The position numbers and the translations under genes were made by a program. Source: Streptomyces sp. CB01635 (GTDB lineage: Bacteria; Actinomycetota; Actinomycetes; Streptomycetales; Streptomycetaceae). Taken from it: a stretch of 64,000 bases of DNA. The DNA lies in contig NZ_NNBL01000033.1 of the NCBI RefSeq assembly GCF_002803065.1, positions 19,403 to 83,402 of the forward strand. The letters run 5' to 3'. Shown one piece after another: positions 24,377 through 32,233 of this stretch (position 1 is its first letter; each line of letters starts with the position of its first letter). A model generated the notes under the pieces. The model was not told the origin of the DNA. It did no database searches and saw nothing but the letters and a program-made list of their open reading frames with translations.

Positions 24377-24658
24377 ATGCAGACCCTGGCGAACTGGGAC
24401 GGCGGGCCCGGCCCGTGGATCCTGTTCTTCCCGCTGATCTGGGCGGCCGTCGTCATCGGCGTCGTCACGCTGCTGCGCCGCACCGTGTGGCGCGGACGCC
24501 GTCGTGGTGGCCCCTGGCGGCCCGCCGCCGACGAGAACTCGCCCCTCACCGTGCTCGGCCGGCGCTTCGCCGCGGGCGAGATCGACGAGGACGAGTACTG
24601 GCGCCGCAGCTCCGTCCTGAACGAGGAGTTCGGCCGCACCAAGGGCGGTGCGGAATGA
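24377..24658 (+). CDS. Small SHOCT-domain membrane protein
   Basis: The 93-residue protein has one membrane helix (PWILFFPLIWAAVVIGVVTLL), a basic stretch (RRTVWRGRRRGG) and a C-terminal SHOCT motif (LTVLGRRFAAGEIDEDEYWRR). SHOCT domains are short oligomerisation modules. GAGGAG (24362-24367) touches the in-frame ATG at 24368, so the ATG at 24377 is the better-spaced start. The stop overlaps the ATG of the ABC ATPase gene, so it is the first gene of the exporter operon. Confidence 0.85.
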   Translation: MQTLANWDGGPGPWILFFPLIWAAVVIGVVTLLRRTVWRGRRRGGPWRPAADENSPLTVLGRRFAAGEIDEDEYWRRSSVLNEEFGRTKGGAE

Positions 24659-25443
24659 CCACCGCCACCCGTACCCGGACCGCGGCCCGAGTCGTCGACG
24701 CCGTGAAGGTCTACGGCAGCGGCGACACCGCGGTCCGGGCCCTGGACGGCGTGAGCGTCGGCTTCGAGGCCGGGAGGTTCACCGCGATCATGGGTCCTTC
24801 CGGCTCCGGCAAGTCCACGCTCATGCACTGCGCGGCGGGCCTCGACACCCTCAGCGCCGGCTCCGCCTTCATCGGCGACACCGACCTGAGCGACCTCGAC
24901 GACCGCCGCCTGACCCTGCTGCGCCGCGACCGCATCGGCTTCGTGTTCCAGGCCTTCAACCTGGTGCCGACGCTGACGGTCGCGGAGAACATCACCCTGC
25001 CGATGGACCTCGCGGGCGCGAAGGACGACGCCGCCTCCAGGGAGTGGATCGACGCCCTGGTCGACGTCGTCGGCCTGCGCGACCGCCTGCACCACCGACC
25101 GTCCGAACTCTCCGGCGGACAGCAGCAGCGCGTCGCCGTGGCCCGGGCCTTCGCGGGGCGCCCCGACGTCGTCTTCGCCGACGAGCCCACCGGCAACCTC
25201 GACTCGCGCTCCGGCGAGGAGGTGCTCGGGCTCCTCGGCCGCGCCGTGCGGCAGATGGACCGTACGGTCGTCATGGTCACCCACGACCCGGTGGCCGCCG
25301 CCCACGCCGACGAGGTCGTCTTCCTCGCCGACGGCCGCCTGGTCGACCGGATGCAGGACCCGACCCCGGACAAGGTCCTCGACCGCATGAAGGCCTTCGA
25401 CGCGGCCGGCGGCGCACGGCATGCGGGGGAGACACCGTCATGA
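24655..25443 (+). CDS. ABC transporter ATP-binding protein (MacB/LolD type)
   Basis: The 262-residue ATPase has Walker A GPSGSGKST, Q-loop FVFQAFNLVPTLTVAEN, signature LSGGQQQRVAVARAF, Walker B VVFADEPTGNLD and switch HDP. The LVPTLTVAENI sequence and GNLD after Walker B are typical of the MacB/LolD/FtsE group. It powers the large FtsX-type permease whose start overlaps its stop (ATGA at 25440). Together they should export or mechanically act on a periplasm-side (outside) substrate such as a peptide, lipoprotein or drug. Confidence 0.94.
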   Translation: MTTATRTRTAARVVDAVKVYGSGDTAVRALDGVSVGFEAGRFTAIMGPSGSGKSTLMHCAAGLDTLSAGSAFIGDTDLSDLDDRRLTLLRRDRIGFVFQAFNLVPTLTVAENITLPMDLAGAKDDAASREWIDALVDVVGLRDRLHHRPSELSGGQQQRVAVARAFAGRPDVVFADEPTGNLDSRSGEEVLGLLGRAVRQMDRTVVMVTHDPVAAAHADEVVFLADGRLVDRMQDPTPDKVLDRMKAFDAAGGARHAGETPS

Positions 25444-28010
25444 GCTCCGTGAGCACCTCCGCGCGCCTGAGCCTGTCGTCCCTGCGCGCCCACAAGCGGC
25501 GCTTCGCCGGCACCTTCCTGGCCGTCCTGCTCGGCGTCGCGTTCCTCGCCGGCACGCTCGTCATGGGCGACACCCTGCGCGCCAGCTTCGACACCATGTT
25601 CGGCAACGCGTCGAGCGGCACCGACGCCGTCGTCCGCAGCACGAACGTGATCACGACCCCCGGTGAGAGCCAGGGCACCCGACAGCCTGTCGCCGCGTCG
25701 CTCGCGAAGAAGCTCGCGGACACCCCGGGCGTCGCCGCCGCCGTGCCCGGCATCCAGGGCGCGGGCCAGCTCGTCGGCAGCAACGGCAAGGCGATCGGCG
25801 GCCAGGGCCCGCCCACCCTCGCGGGCAACTGGATCACCGACCCCGAACTCAACCCGTACCGCTTGGCCGAAGGGCACACCCCTTCGAAGACCGGCGAGGT
25901 GGTCGTCAACCGTGGAGCCGCGAAGAAGGGTGACCTCGAGATCGGCGACACCACGACCCTGCGCACCCCCGACCCCGTCAAGGTGACGATCGTCGGCCTC
26001 GCCACGTTCGGCGGCGAGGACGGCATGGCCCAGGTGACGTACACCGGCATGACGCAGGCCGACGCGGAGAAGTACCTCACGCCGAAGCCCGGCGAGGCCG
26101 CGTCCATCCAGGTGCGGGCCGGCCCCGGCACCAGCCAGCGGGAACTCGTCGACGAGCTGACTCCCGTACTGCCCAAGGGAGTCGAGGCCATCACCGGTGA
26201 GGCGTCGGCGCAGGAGAACACAGACATGATCTCCGGGCAGTTCCTGACCCTCTTCACCACCTTCCTCCTCGTGTTCTCCGGCATCGCCCTGCTGGTGGCG
26301 ACCTTCTCGATCCACAACACGTTCGCGATCGTCGTCGCCCAGCGCACCCGGGAGAACGCGCTCCTGCGTGCCCTCGGCGCCTCCCGCCGCCAGGTCACCG
26401 CCACCACGCTCGTCGAGGCGAGCGCCGTCGCCGTCCTCGCGTCGGTCGCCGGTCTCGCCGGCGGCATCGGCATCGCGGCCGGGCTCCAGGCGCTCTTCCC
26501 CGCGATCGGCTTCCCGTTCCCCGACGGCGCTCTCGTGATCAGCGGCCTGTCCATGCTGCTCCCGCTCGCCGTCGGCATCCTCGTCTGCCTCGGCTCCGCG
26601 CTCCTGCCCGCCGTACGAGCCGGACGCACCGCACCCCTGGCGGCCCTGCGCGAGACGGCAGTCGACCAGTCCGGGGCCTCGCGCCGCCGCGCCGTCGTCG
26701 GTACGGCACTGGGCGTCACGGCGGTCGCCGTCACCCTGATCGGTGTCCTCGCGGCGCCGTCCATCTGGCTCGCCGGCCTCGGCAGTGTGCTGATCCTCGT
26801 CGCGTTCGTGGTGCTCGGTCCCGTCGCCTCGTCGCGCGCCGTACGCGTCCTCGGCAGCCCCCTCGACAAGCTGCGCGGTGTCACCGGCGGCCTCGCCCGG
26901 CGCAACGCGCTGCGCAGCCCCAAGCGCACCGCCGCGACCGCGAGCGCCCTGATGATCGGTGTCGCCGTCGTCTCCCTGTTCACCGTCTTCGGCGCCTCGC
27001 TGAAGGCGACCATGGACCAGACGGTGTCTCGCTCCTTCGCCGGCGACATCGCCGTGTCCGCGCCGTCGTTCGGCGCGGGCGGCAGCGGCCTCAGCCCGAA
27101 GCTCGCCCCGGCGATCGCCGAGCAGCCGCAGGTCGCGACAGCCGTCGGCCTGGGCAAGGGCGTCGCGGACGTCGACGGCGAGGGCCGCGCCCTCACCGTC
27201 ACCGACCCGGCCGCGCTCGCCAGGTCCTTCGACCTGGGCACCGTCCGCGGCTCCCTGAACGACCTCGGCACGGACGGCATCGCGATCACCCGCAAGGAGG
27301 CCGACAAGCAGCACCTGGAACCGGGCAGCCGCGCCCGACTGGCCTTCACCGACGGCAAGCAGCAGAACTTCACGGTTCGCGCGGTCTACGGCCAGTCGGA
27401 GCTCGCGGGGGACTACGTCATCACGCGCGAGGCCTGGGCCCCGCACCGCGCCCAGGACTCCGACACCCTGATCGCCGTCACGTTCGAGGACGGCGTGAGC
27501 ACGGCCGACGGCAAGGCCGCCGTCTCCAAGGTCGCAGCGGCGTACGGGAATCCGGAGGTGCAGACCCGCGACGAGTACGCGCAGTCGTCCGCCGGTGGCA
27601 TCGACATGATGCTGACCCTGGTCTACGCGCTGCTGGCCCTCGCCGTGCTGATCGCTCTGCTCGGCATCGCCAACACCCTCACCCTGGCCGTCCACGAACG
27701 CACCCGTGAACTGGGCCTGTTGAGGGCCGTCGGCCAGACCCGCGCCCAGCTGCGGGCCATGGTCCGGTGGGAGTCCGTCCTGGTCGCGGCGTTCGGCACC
27801 GCGGGCGGCCTGGTGCTCGGCGGCTTCCTCGGCTGGGTCCTGGTCGAGGCGTCGGACGGCGCGAGCGACAGCGCGTTCGCGTTCGCCCTGCCCCCGCTCC
27901 AGCTCGTCGTCGTGGCCCTGGTGGGCCTCGCCGCCGGAGCGCTCGCGGGCCTGCGTCCGGCCCGCCGCGCCGCACGCCTCGATGTGCTGCGGGCCATCGC
28001 CACCGAGTGA
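25440..28010 (+). CDS. ABC transporter permease with two FtsX domains
   Basis: The 856-residue permease has an N-terminal membrane helix (RFAGTFLAVLLGVAFLAGTLVMG), a large extracellular MacB-PCD-like domain (about 50-260), a first FtsX domain of three helices (about 265-405, with TFSIHNTFAIVVAQRTRENALLRALGASR), another helix and extracellular domain (about 480-700), and a second FtsX domain near the C-terminus (ANTLTLAVHERTRELGLLRAVGQTR). This eight-to-ten-helix layout is the common Streptomyces MacB-like exporter. A longer frame to 24648 is an artefact. A hairpin at 28065-28098 follows. Confidence 0.93.
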   Translation: MSSVSTSARLSLSSLRAHKRRFAGTFLAVLLGVAFLAGTLVMGDTLRASFDTMFGNASSGTDAVVRSTNVITTPGESQGTRQPVAASLAKKLADTPGVAAAVPGIQGAGQLVGSNGKAIGGQGPPTLAGNWITDPELNPYRLAEGHTPSKTGEVVVNRGAAKKGDLEIGDTTTLRTPDPVKVTIVGLATFGGEDGMAQVTYTGMTQADAEKYLTPKPGEAASIQVRAGPGTSQRELVDELTPVLPKGVEAITGEASAQENTDMISGQFLTLFTTFLLVFSGIALLVATFSIHNTFAIVVAQRTRENALLRALGASRRQVTATTLVEASAVAVLASVAGLAGGIGIAAGLQALFPAIGFPFPDGALVISGLSMLLPLAVGILVCLGSALLPAVRAGRTAPLAALRETAVDQSGASRRRAVVGTALGVTAVAVTLIGVLAAPSIWLAGLGSVLILVAFVVLGPVASSRAVRVLGSPLDKLRGVTGGLARRNALRSPKRTAATASALMIGVAVVSLFTVFGASLKATMDQTVSRSFAGDIAVSAPSFGAGGSGLSPKLAPAIAEQPQVATAVGLGKGVADVDGEGRALTVTDPAALARSFDLGTVRGSLNDLGTDGIAITRKEADKQHLEPGSRARLAFTDGKQQNFTVRAVYGQSELAGDYVITREAWAPHRAQDSDTLIAVTFEDGVSTADGKAAVSKVAAAYGNPEVQTRDEYAQSSAGGIDMMLTLVYALLALAVLIALLGIANTLTLAVHERTRELGLLRAVGQTRAQLRAMVRWESVLVAAFGTAGGLVLGGFLGWVLVEASDGASDSAFAFALPPLQLVVVALVGLAAGALAGLRPARRAARLDVLRAIATE

Positions 28011-28064
28011 CGTGGTCCGTGCCGTGAGGAGTGACGCGGCCCGTGCCGTACGAGGGGGTGGTCA

Positions 28065-28098
28065 CCGCCCGGTCAGCCGACAACGGCCGACCGGGCGG
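28065..28098. terminator. Hairpin terminator between convergent genes
   Basis: CCGCCCGGTC (28065-28074) pairs with GACCGGGCGG (28089-28098). The structure spans the last codons of the convergent ATP-binding protein gene and follows the permease stop by 55 bp. Confidence 0.55.
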
Positions 28099-28591
28099 GA
28101 GCATGTCGGGCCGCGCGGCGGTCCGCCGGGGAGTCCAGCTCGGGGAAGGCGTCCGTCACCCGGTACTCGGGAATCGGCGGCAGCGGCAGCGCCGCCGGCG
28201 GTGCCGGGAGCGTGAACCACACGACCTTGCCGTCCTCGCCCTGCGGCCGCGCGCCCCAGCTCTCGCTGACCGCGGCGACCAGGGCGAGGCCCCGGCCGCA
28301 GGTCGAGAGCGGGTCGGCGTCGCACAGTTGCGGCAGGTGCGGGTCGTGGTCGTGCACCGACACCGTGAGGCGGTCGCGCAGCAACTCGATCTCGACGGTG
28401 CACATCTTGTCGGGACCGGCGTGCCGATGGACGTTGGTCAGCAACTCGGTCACGCCGAGCATCGCCTCGTCGATCAGGGGTTCCAGATGCCAGTAGCGCA
28501 ACTGCGCCGATACGATTCTGCGGACCTGGCGGATCCGCGACGGCAGGGCCTGGAGCTCCACCGTGCAATGCTTGCTTGGGTGGCTGATCAC
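28073..28591 (-). CDS. RsbW-like ATP-binding protein (anti-sigma factor type)
   Basis: The 172-residue protein has an HATPase_c_2 (GHKL) domain of the RsbW/SpoIIAB type: VTELLTNVHRHAG (N-box), LTVSVHDHDPHLP (G1) and TCGRGLALVAAVSESWG (G2). It has no dimerisation or phospho-acceptor part, like the many free-standing serine-kinase/anti-sigma proteins of Streptomyces that act on anti-sigma antagonists. A proline-rich tail (APPAALPLPPIPEYR) follows the domain. GTG 28591 is preceded by GGGGAG. No partner gene is adjacent. Confidence 0.85.
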   Translation of the reverse strand: MISHPSKHCTVELQALPSRIRQVRRIVSAQLRYWHLEPLIDEAMLGVTELLTNVHRHAGPDKMCTVEIELLRDRLTVSVHDHDPHLPQLCDADPLSTCGRGLALVAAVSESWGARPQGEDGKVVWFTLPAPPAALPLPPIPEYRVTDAFPELDSPADRRAARHAPARSAVVG

Positions 28592-28719
28592 GGCTGCGAC
28601 TCCCCGAATTGAAGGTCCGGAAGAAGGCGGAGTACCGAGCCAGCAGAGGGTCGCGTTGTCAGCCGAGGCCCGCCTGCTGCATGTCCGGCGGGCTGGTTCG
28701 CAGCGTTATCGCCGGTAAA

Positions 28720-28755
28720 CCCTGAGTAGTGATGTGTGACCAGAGTGACTCAGGG
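28720..28755. promoter_or_regulatory. 8-bp inverted repeat in a gene-free gap
   Basis: CCCTGAGT (28720-28727) and ACTCAGGG (28748-28755) are exact inverted copies, 20 bp apart, in the 211-bp gap 28592-28802. They may be the terminator of the gene ending at 28803 or an operator for the gene starting at 28591. Nothing else stands out in this gap. Confidence 0.4.
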
Positions 28756-28802
28756 GGTGCGAGCCTGCAACTCGCGCACGCAGTCCCCCAGTCCGCCGCC
28801 GA

Positions 28803-29147
28803 CTACGTCAGCCGGCCGCGCGCCCTGCGCACCGCGTCGAGGAACCGACGCGTCGTGGGCGGCCCGCTCTCGCCGACGAGACGGGGCACCGCGTCGCCGG
28901 GTTCATGATCGTCGCCGAGTTTCAGCAGGTAGCGCCTGCCGCCGACATCGGCGAGCGCCCGGTCGCCGGGCGCGAACCAGGCCTTGCCGGCGCGGACTTC
29001 CTGGAGTGGCGCGCTGTCGATCTCGCTGCCGTAACTCGTGAGCAGTTCGAGACGGCCGCCCTTGATGCGGACCTCGCCTGCCCGGGTGAGCGAGCGAAGC
29101 AGTCGCCCTATGCGCACACCCGTCGCCGTGAACTCCGGCTCCGCCAT
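28803..29147 (-). CDS. Hypothetical protein (114 aa)
   Basis: The 114-residue soluble protein MAEPEFTATGVRIG... is not recognised. It looks like a small all-beta domain with short strands (VRIKGGRLELLTSYGSEIDSAPL, KAWFAPGDRALADVGGRRYLLKL). It has a basic C-terminal helix (RRFLDAVRRARG). No signal peptide or membrane helix is visible. The longer frame to 29204 lacks a ribosome site, whereas GGGGGCGGAC precedes ATG 29147. It is divergent from the PLP enzyme at 29454, with about 300 bp between that hold no clear ORF. Confidence 0.65.
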   Translation of the reverse strand: MAEPEFTATGVRIGRLLRSLTRAGEVRIKGGRLELLTSYGSEIDSAPLQEVRAGKAWFAPGDRALADVGGRRYLLKLGDDHEPGDAVPRLVGESGPPTTRRFLDAVRRARGRLT

Positions 29148-29453
29148 GTCGTCCGCCCCCTTGGTGTGAGCTCTCACCGGCCCCGCGGTGCAGTCTGCCC
29201 GCACGAAGGCGTCCGCACCAGTGCGCGGGGGAGTGCGCCCGGCAGGGGAAGGGTCGACTCACGCCTTTGTTCCTCCGCACGCCTGTTCCTGCCTTGGGGC
29301 AGGTGTTCCTTTGAGTTGCTCAAAGGGGTGTTTATGCAGGTGAGAAGCGTGCGGAAGGTGTTTATGATCGGGGCGTCCGACCGGTCGCAAAGACGACGGC
29401 CGGGTGTGGACGGCGTCGGACCGGCGCTCGGAACGACGCTAAGGAGCCATGTG

Positions 29454-30611
29454 GTGAGCACCCCTCGGCAGGACCCGTCAGCCGTGATCCCCCAAGGGCC
29501 GGAACCGGTGCCCACGCTGGACGTGGACCACACGGACGCGGCGTACCGAAGCTGGCTCAAAGAAGCCGTACGAAAGGTCCAGGCCGACGCCAACCGGTCG
29601 GCCGACACCCACCTCCTGCGTTTCCCGCTCCCCGAGGAGTGGGGCATCGACCTCTATCTGAAGGACGAGTCGACGCACATCACCGGCAGCCTGAAGCACC
29701 GGCTCGCCCGCTCGCTGTTCCTCTACGGCCTGTGCAACGGGTGGATCCGGCCCGGCCGCCCCGTCATCGAGGCGTCCAGCGGTTCGACCGCCGTCTCCGA
29801 GGCCTACTTCGCGAAGCTCATCGGGGTGCCCTTCATCGCCGTGATGCCCCGCACCACCAGCCCCGAGAAGATCCGCCTGATCGAATTCCACGGCGGCCGG
29901 TGCCACTTCGTCGACGACTCGCGCACGATGTACGAGGAGTCGGCGGCCCTCGCGGTCGACACCGGCGGCCACTACATGGACCAGTTCACGTACGCGGAGC
30001 GGGCCACCGACTGGCGCGGCAACAACAACATCGCGGAATCGATCTACCGGCAGCTGGAGCTGGAGCGCTACCCCGAGCCCACCTGGATCGTCGCCACCGC
30101 CGGCACCGGAGGCACCTCCGCGACCATCGCCCGGTACGTCCACTACATGCAGCACGACACCCGCCTCTGCGTCGCCGACCCCGAGAACTCCTGCTTCTTC
30201 GAGGGCTGGACGACCGGGGACCCGGACGTCACCTGCGACTGCGGCTCCCGCATCGAGGGAATCGGCAGGCCCCGCATGGAGCCGAGCTTCGTGCCCGGTG
30301 CGATCGACCGCATGATGAAGGTGCCGGACGCCGCAAGCGTCGCCGCCGTGCGCGCCCTGGAGGGCGCCATCGGCCGCAAGGCGGGCGGCTCGACCGGTAC
30401 GGGGTTGTGGAGCGCACTGAAGATCGTCGCCGAGATGGTGGCCGAGGGCAGGACCGGCAGCGTCGTCACCCTGCTGTGCGACCCGGGGGACCGCTACCTC
30501 GACAAGTACTACTCCGACCAGTGGCTGGCCCACCAGGGTATGGACATCGCGCCGTACACGCGGACCATCGAGACACTGCTCGCCACTGGCGTCTGGCCGA
30601 GCGCGGACTGA
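29454..30611 (+). CDS. PLP-dependent cysteine synthase/cysteine desulfhydrase family enzyme
   Basis: The 385-residue protein has the fold-type II PLP signature: KDESTHITGSLKHRLA (Schiff-base lysine), EASSGSTAVSEAYFAKLIGVPFIAVMP split by the asparagine-loop region, the phosphate-binding TAGTGGTSATI and a late VVTLLCDPGDRY. The length and the SLKHR motif match the mycobacterial Cds1 (Rv3684) group reported as L-cysteine desulfhydrases, rather than CysK/CysM (about 310 residues). It would release sulfide, pyruvate and ammonia from cysteine, but cysteine synthase activity remains possible. AAGGAG at 29441-29446 supports GTG 29454 (or 29451). Confidence 0.8.
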   Translation: MSTPRQDPSAVIPQGPEPVPTLDVDHTDAAYRSWLKEAVRKVQADANRSADTHLLRFPLPEEWGIDLYLKDESTHITGSLKHRLARSLFLYGLCNGWIRPGRPVIEASSGSTAVSEAYFAKLIGVPFIAVMPRTTSPEKIRLIEFHGGRCHFVDDSRTMYEESAALAVDTGGHYMDQFTYAERATDWRGNNNIAESIYRQLELERYPEPTWIVATAGTGGTSATIARYVHYMQHDTRLCVADPENSCFFEGWTTGDPDVTCDCGSRIEGIGRPRMEPSFVPGAIDRMMKVPDAASVAAVRALEGAIGRKAGGSTGTGLWSALKIVAEMVAEGRTGSVVTLLCDPGDRYLDKYYSDQWLAHQGMDIAPYTRTIETLLATGVWPSAD

Positions 30612-30626
30612 GGCCCGGGACCTGCC

Positions 30627-31124
30627 TCAACTCGCCCTGGAATCCCGGGAGTTCACGGCGATCCTGCGGTCGAGCGCGGCCACCGCGTCACGGAACGCTC
30701 GGCCGAGTCCGGCCCGGCCGAGCCGCAGGCCCACCCGGAAAGCGGCGGCGCCGTCCGCGGCGAACGTCCACTGCACCCGCGTCCCGCCGACGCCCGACGG
30801 CGTGAGCCGCCACTCCTCGACCAGGGCACGTATCCCCGGCGCGTTGGTCTCGTCCACCCGGTACGCGTACACCGTGTCGGGCTCGGCCGCGAGGATGGTC
30901 TCCCGCATGCGCGTACCGCCCCTGAGCCGCACCTCGCGCCCCGCGCCGCCGTCCGTCGGGCGGGCGAGCGTCACGGCGGAGAACCACTCGGGCCAGCCCG
31001 TCACGTCTTCGGAGAGCGCCCTGAACACCGCCTGCGGGGGTGCTGACACCTCACGGGCGAAGACCAGGCGCAGTGGCGCGGACTCGGTGAACTCGAGCCC
31101 CACGGGCTTCAGTCGGCGTGCCAT
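30627..31124 (-). CDS. SRPBCC (polyketide cyclase/START-like) family protein
   Basis: The 165-residue protein has the helix-grip pattern of the SRPBCC family: FAREVSAPPQAVFRALSEDVTGWPEWFSAVTLA at the start, beta strands with REVRLRGGTRMRETILAAEPDTVYAY, and a long C-terminal helix (AFRVGLRLGRAGLGRAFRDAVAALDRRI). Members bind hydrophobic ligands; many are of unknown role. It is convergent with the PLP enzyme (15 bp apart) and lies 66 bp from the 3' end of the DeoR gene at 31191, transcribed in the same direction. Confidence 0.82.
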   Translation of the reverse strand: MARRLKPVGLEFTESAPLRLVFAREVSAPPQAVFRALSEDVTGWPEWFSAVTLARPTDGGAGREVRLRGGTRMRETILAAEPDTVYAYRVDETNAPGIRALVEEWRLTPSGVGGTRVQWTFAADGAAAFRVGLRLGRAGLGRAFRDAVAALDRRIAVNSRDSRAS

Positions 31125-31190
31125 GGACGTTCAGCCCCCAAGCGGAATCGGGCGGTTGACCGGGCAGAGGTCACCATAGCTGGCGAACTG

Positions 31191-32018
31191 TCAGATGTCT
31201 GTACCTGTTCCGGGCTCGCCCGCGATGATGAGCCGCAGCTCCTCGGAGATCTCCGCGCGCGCGTCCGCAGGCAGCCCCGCGTCCGTCACGAGCGTGTCCA
31301 CCTGGTCGAGCGAGGCGAACGAACTCAGGCCCACCGTCCCCCACTTGGTGTGGTCGGCGACCACGACGACCCGGCGCGCGGACTGCACGAGGCGCCGGTT
31401 CGTCTCCGCCTCCGCCAGGTTCGGCGTCGACAGGCCGGCCTCCAGCGATATGCCGTGCACACCGAGGAACAGCACGTCGAAGTGGAGCGCCGCGATGGCC
31501 TGGTCCGCGACCGGCCCCACCAGAGAATCGGAAGGCGTTCGCACGCCGCCCGTGAGAACCACGGTCGCCGCGCCCTGCCGCTGTCCCGACGAGCGCTGCG
31601 CACCGTGGAACACGTCCGCCACCCGCACCGAGTTGGTCACCACGGTCAGGTCCGGCACGTCGAGGAGGTGGTGGGCCAGCGCATACGTCGTGGTGCCGCC
31701 GGACAGTGCGATGGCCGTGCCCGGCGCCGCCAGGGCCGCGGCGGTCCGCGCGATGTCCTCCTTGGCGCTGAGCTCCAGACCCGACTTCGCCTCGAAGCCC
31801 GGCTCGTGCGTGCTTGCTTCCTCCACGGGGACCGCGCCGCCGTGCACCTTCTCCAGGACGCCCTGCCGGGCGAGCGCGTCGAGATCACGGCGGACCGTCA
31901 TGTCGGAGACGCCCAGCTTGCGAGTGAGCTCGTTGACCCTGACGCCGCCACGGCGCCTGACCTCGTCGAGGATCAAGGCCCGGCGCTGCTCCGCGAGGAG
32001 GTTCTGATTCTCGCTCAC
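31191..32018 (-). CDS. DeoR/GlpR-family transcriptional regulator
   Basis: The 275-residue protein has a DeoR winged helix (RALILDEVRRRGGVRVNELTRKLGVSDMTVRRDLDALARQG, split here by one variable position) and a DeoR sensor domain with ALSGGTTTYALAHHL, VVTNSVRVADV, DVLFLGVHG and VVVVADHTKWG. Start is GTG 32018. No sugar catabolic operon is adjacent: the neighbours are an SRPBCC gene and a divergent membrane hydrolase gene, so its target is probably elsewhere or only itself. It differs from the DeoR at 5193 in the sensor region. Confidence 0.86.
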   Translation of the reverse strand: MSENQNLLAEQRRALILDEVRRRGGVRVNELTRKLGVSDMTVRRDLDALARQGVLEKVHGGAVPVEEASTHEPGFEAKSGLELSAKEDIARTAAALAAPGTAIALSGGTTTYALAHHLLDVPDLTVVTNSVRVADVFHGAQRSSGQRQGAATVVLTGGVRTPSDSLVGPVADQAIAALHFDVLFLGVHGISLEAGLSTPNLAEAETNRRLVQSARRVVVVADHTKWGTVGLSSFASLDQVDTLVTDAGLPADARAEISEELRLIIAGEPGTGTDI

Positions 32019-32233
32019 GTCCTGTCGGATCCCTTCGCCTCGTCACACCCGTCCTGGTCGCCACATCCTCGCACGCGCCACCGACAGTCGGACCACTGCC
32101 CGCTCGCGCGGGCAGTATGGCGCGCGGTGGCACGGATGGGGGAGATTCGGTGACGAGGGATGCGTAGCGCGGGCGTGAGCGGGGATTCTGATTCCGGCAC
32201 CACACGCGCACGTCAATCGGGGGATGCTGAACG

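Noticed and set aside
24711..27695. A 994-residue open frame antisense to the ABC transporter genes
   Set aside because: It is a GC-skew shadow: composition is Arg/Gly/Asp/Glu-rich without any motif, while the plus strand encodes a textbook ATPase and permease with coupled starts.
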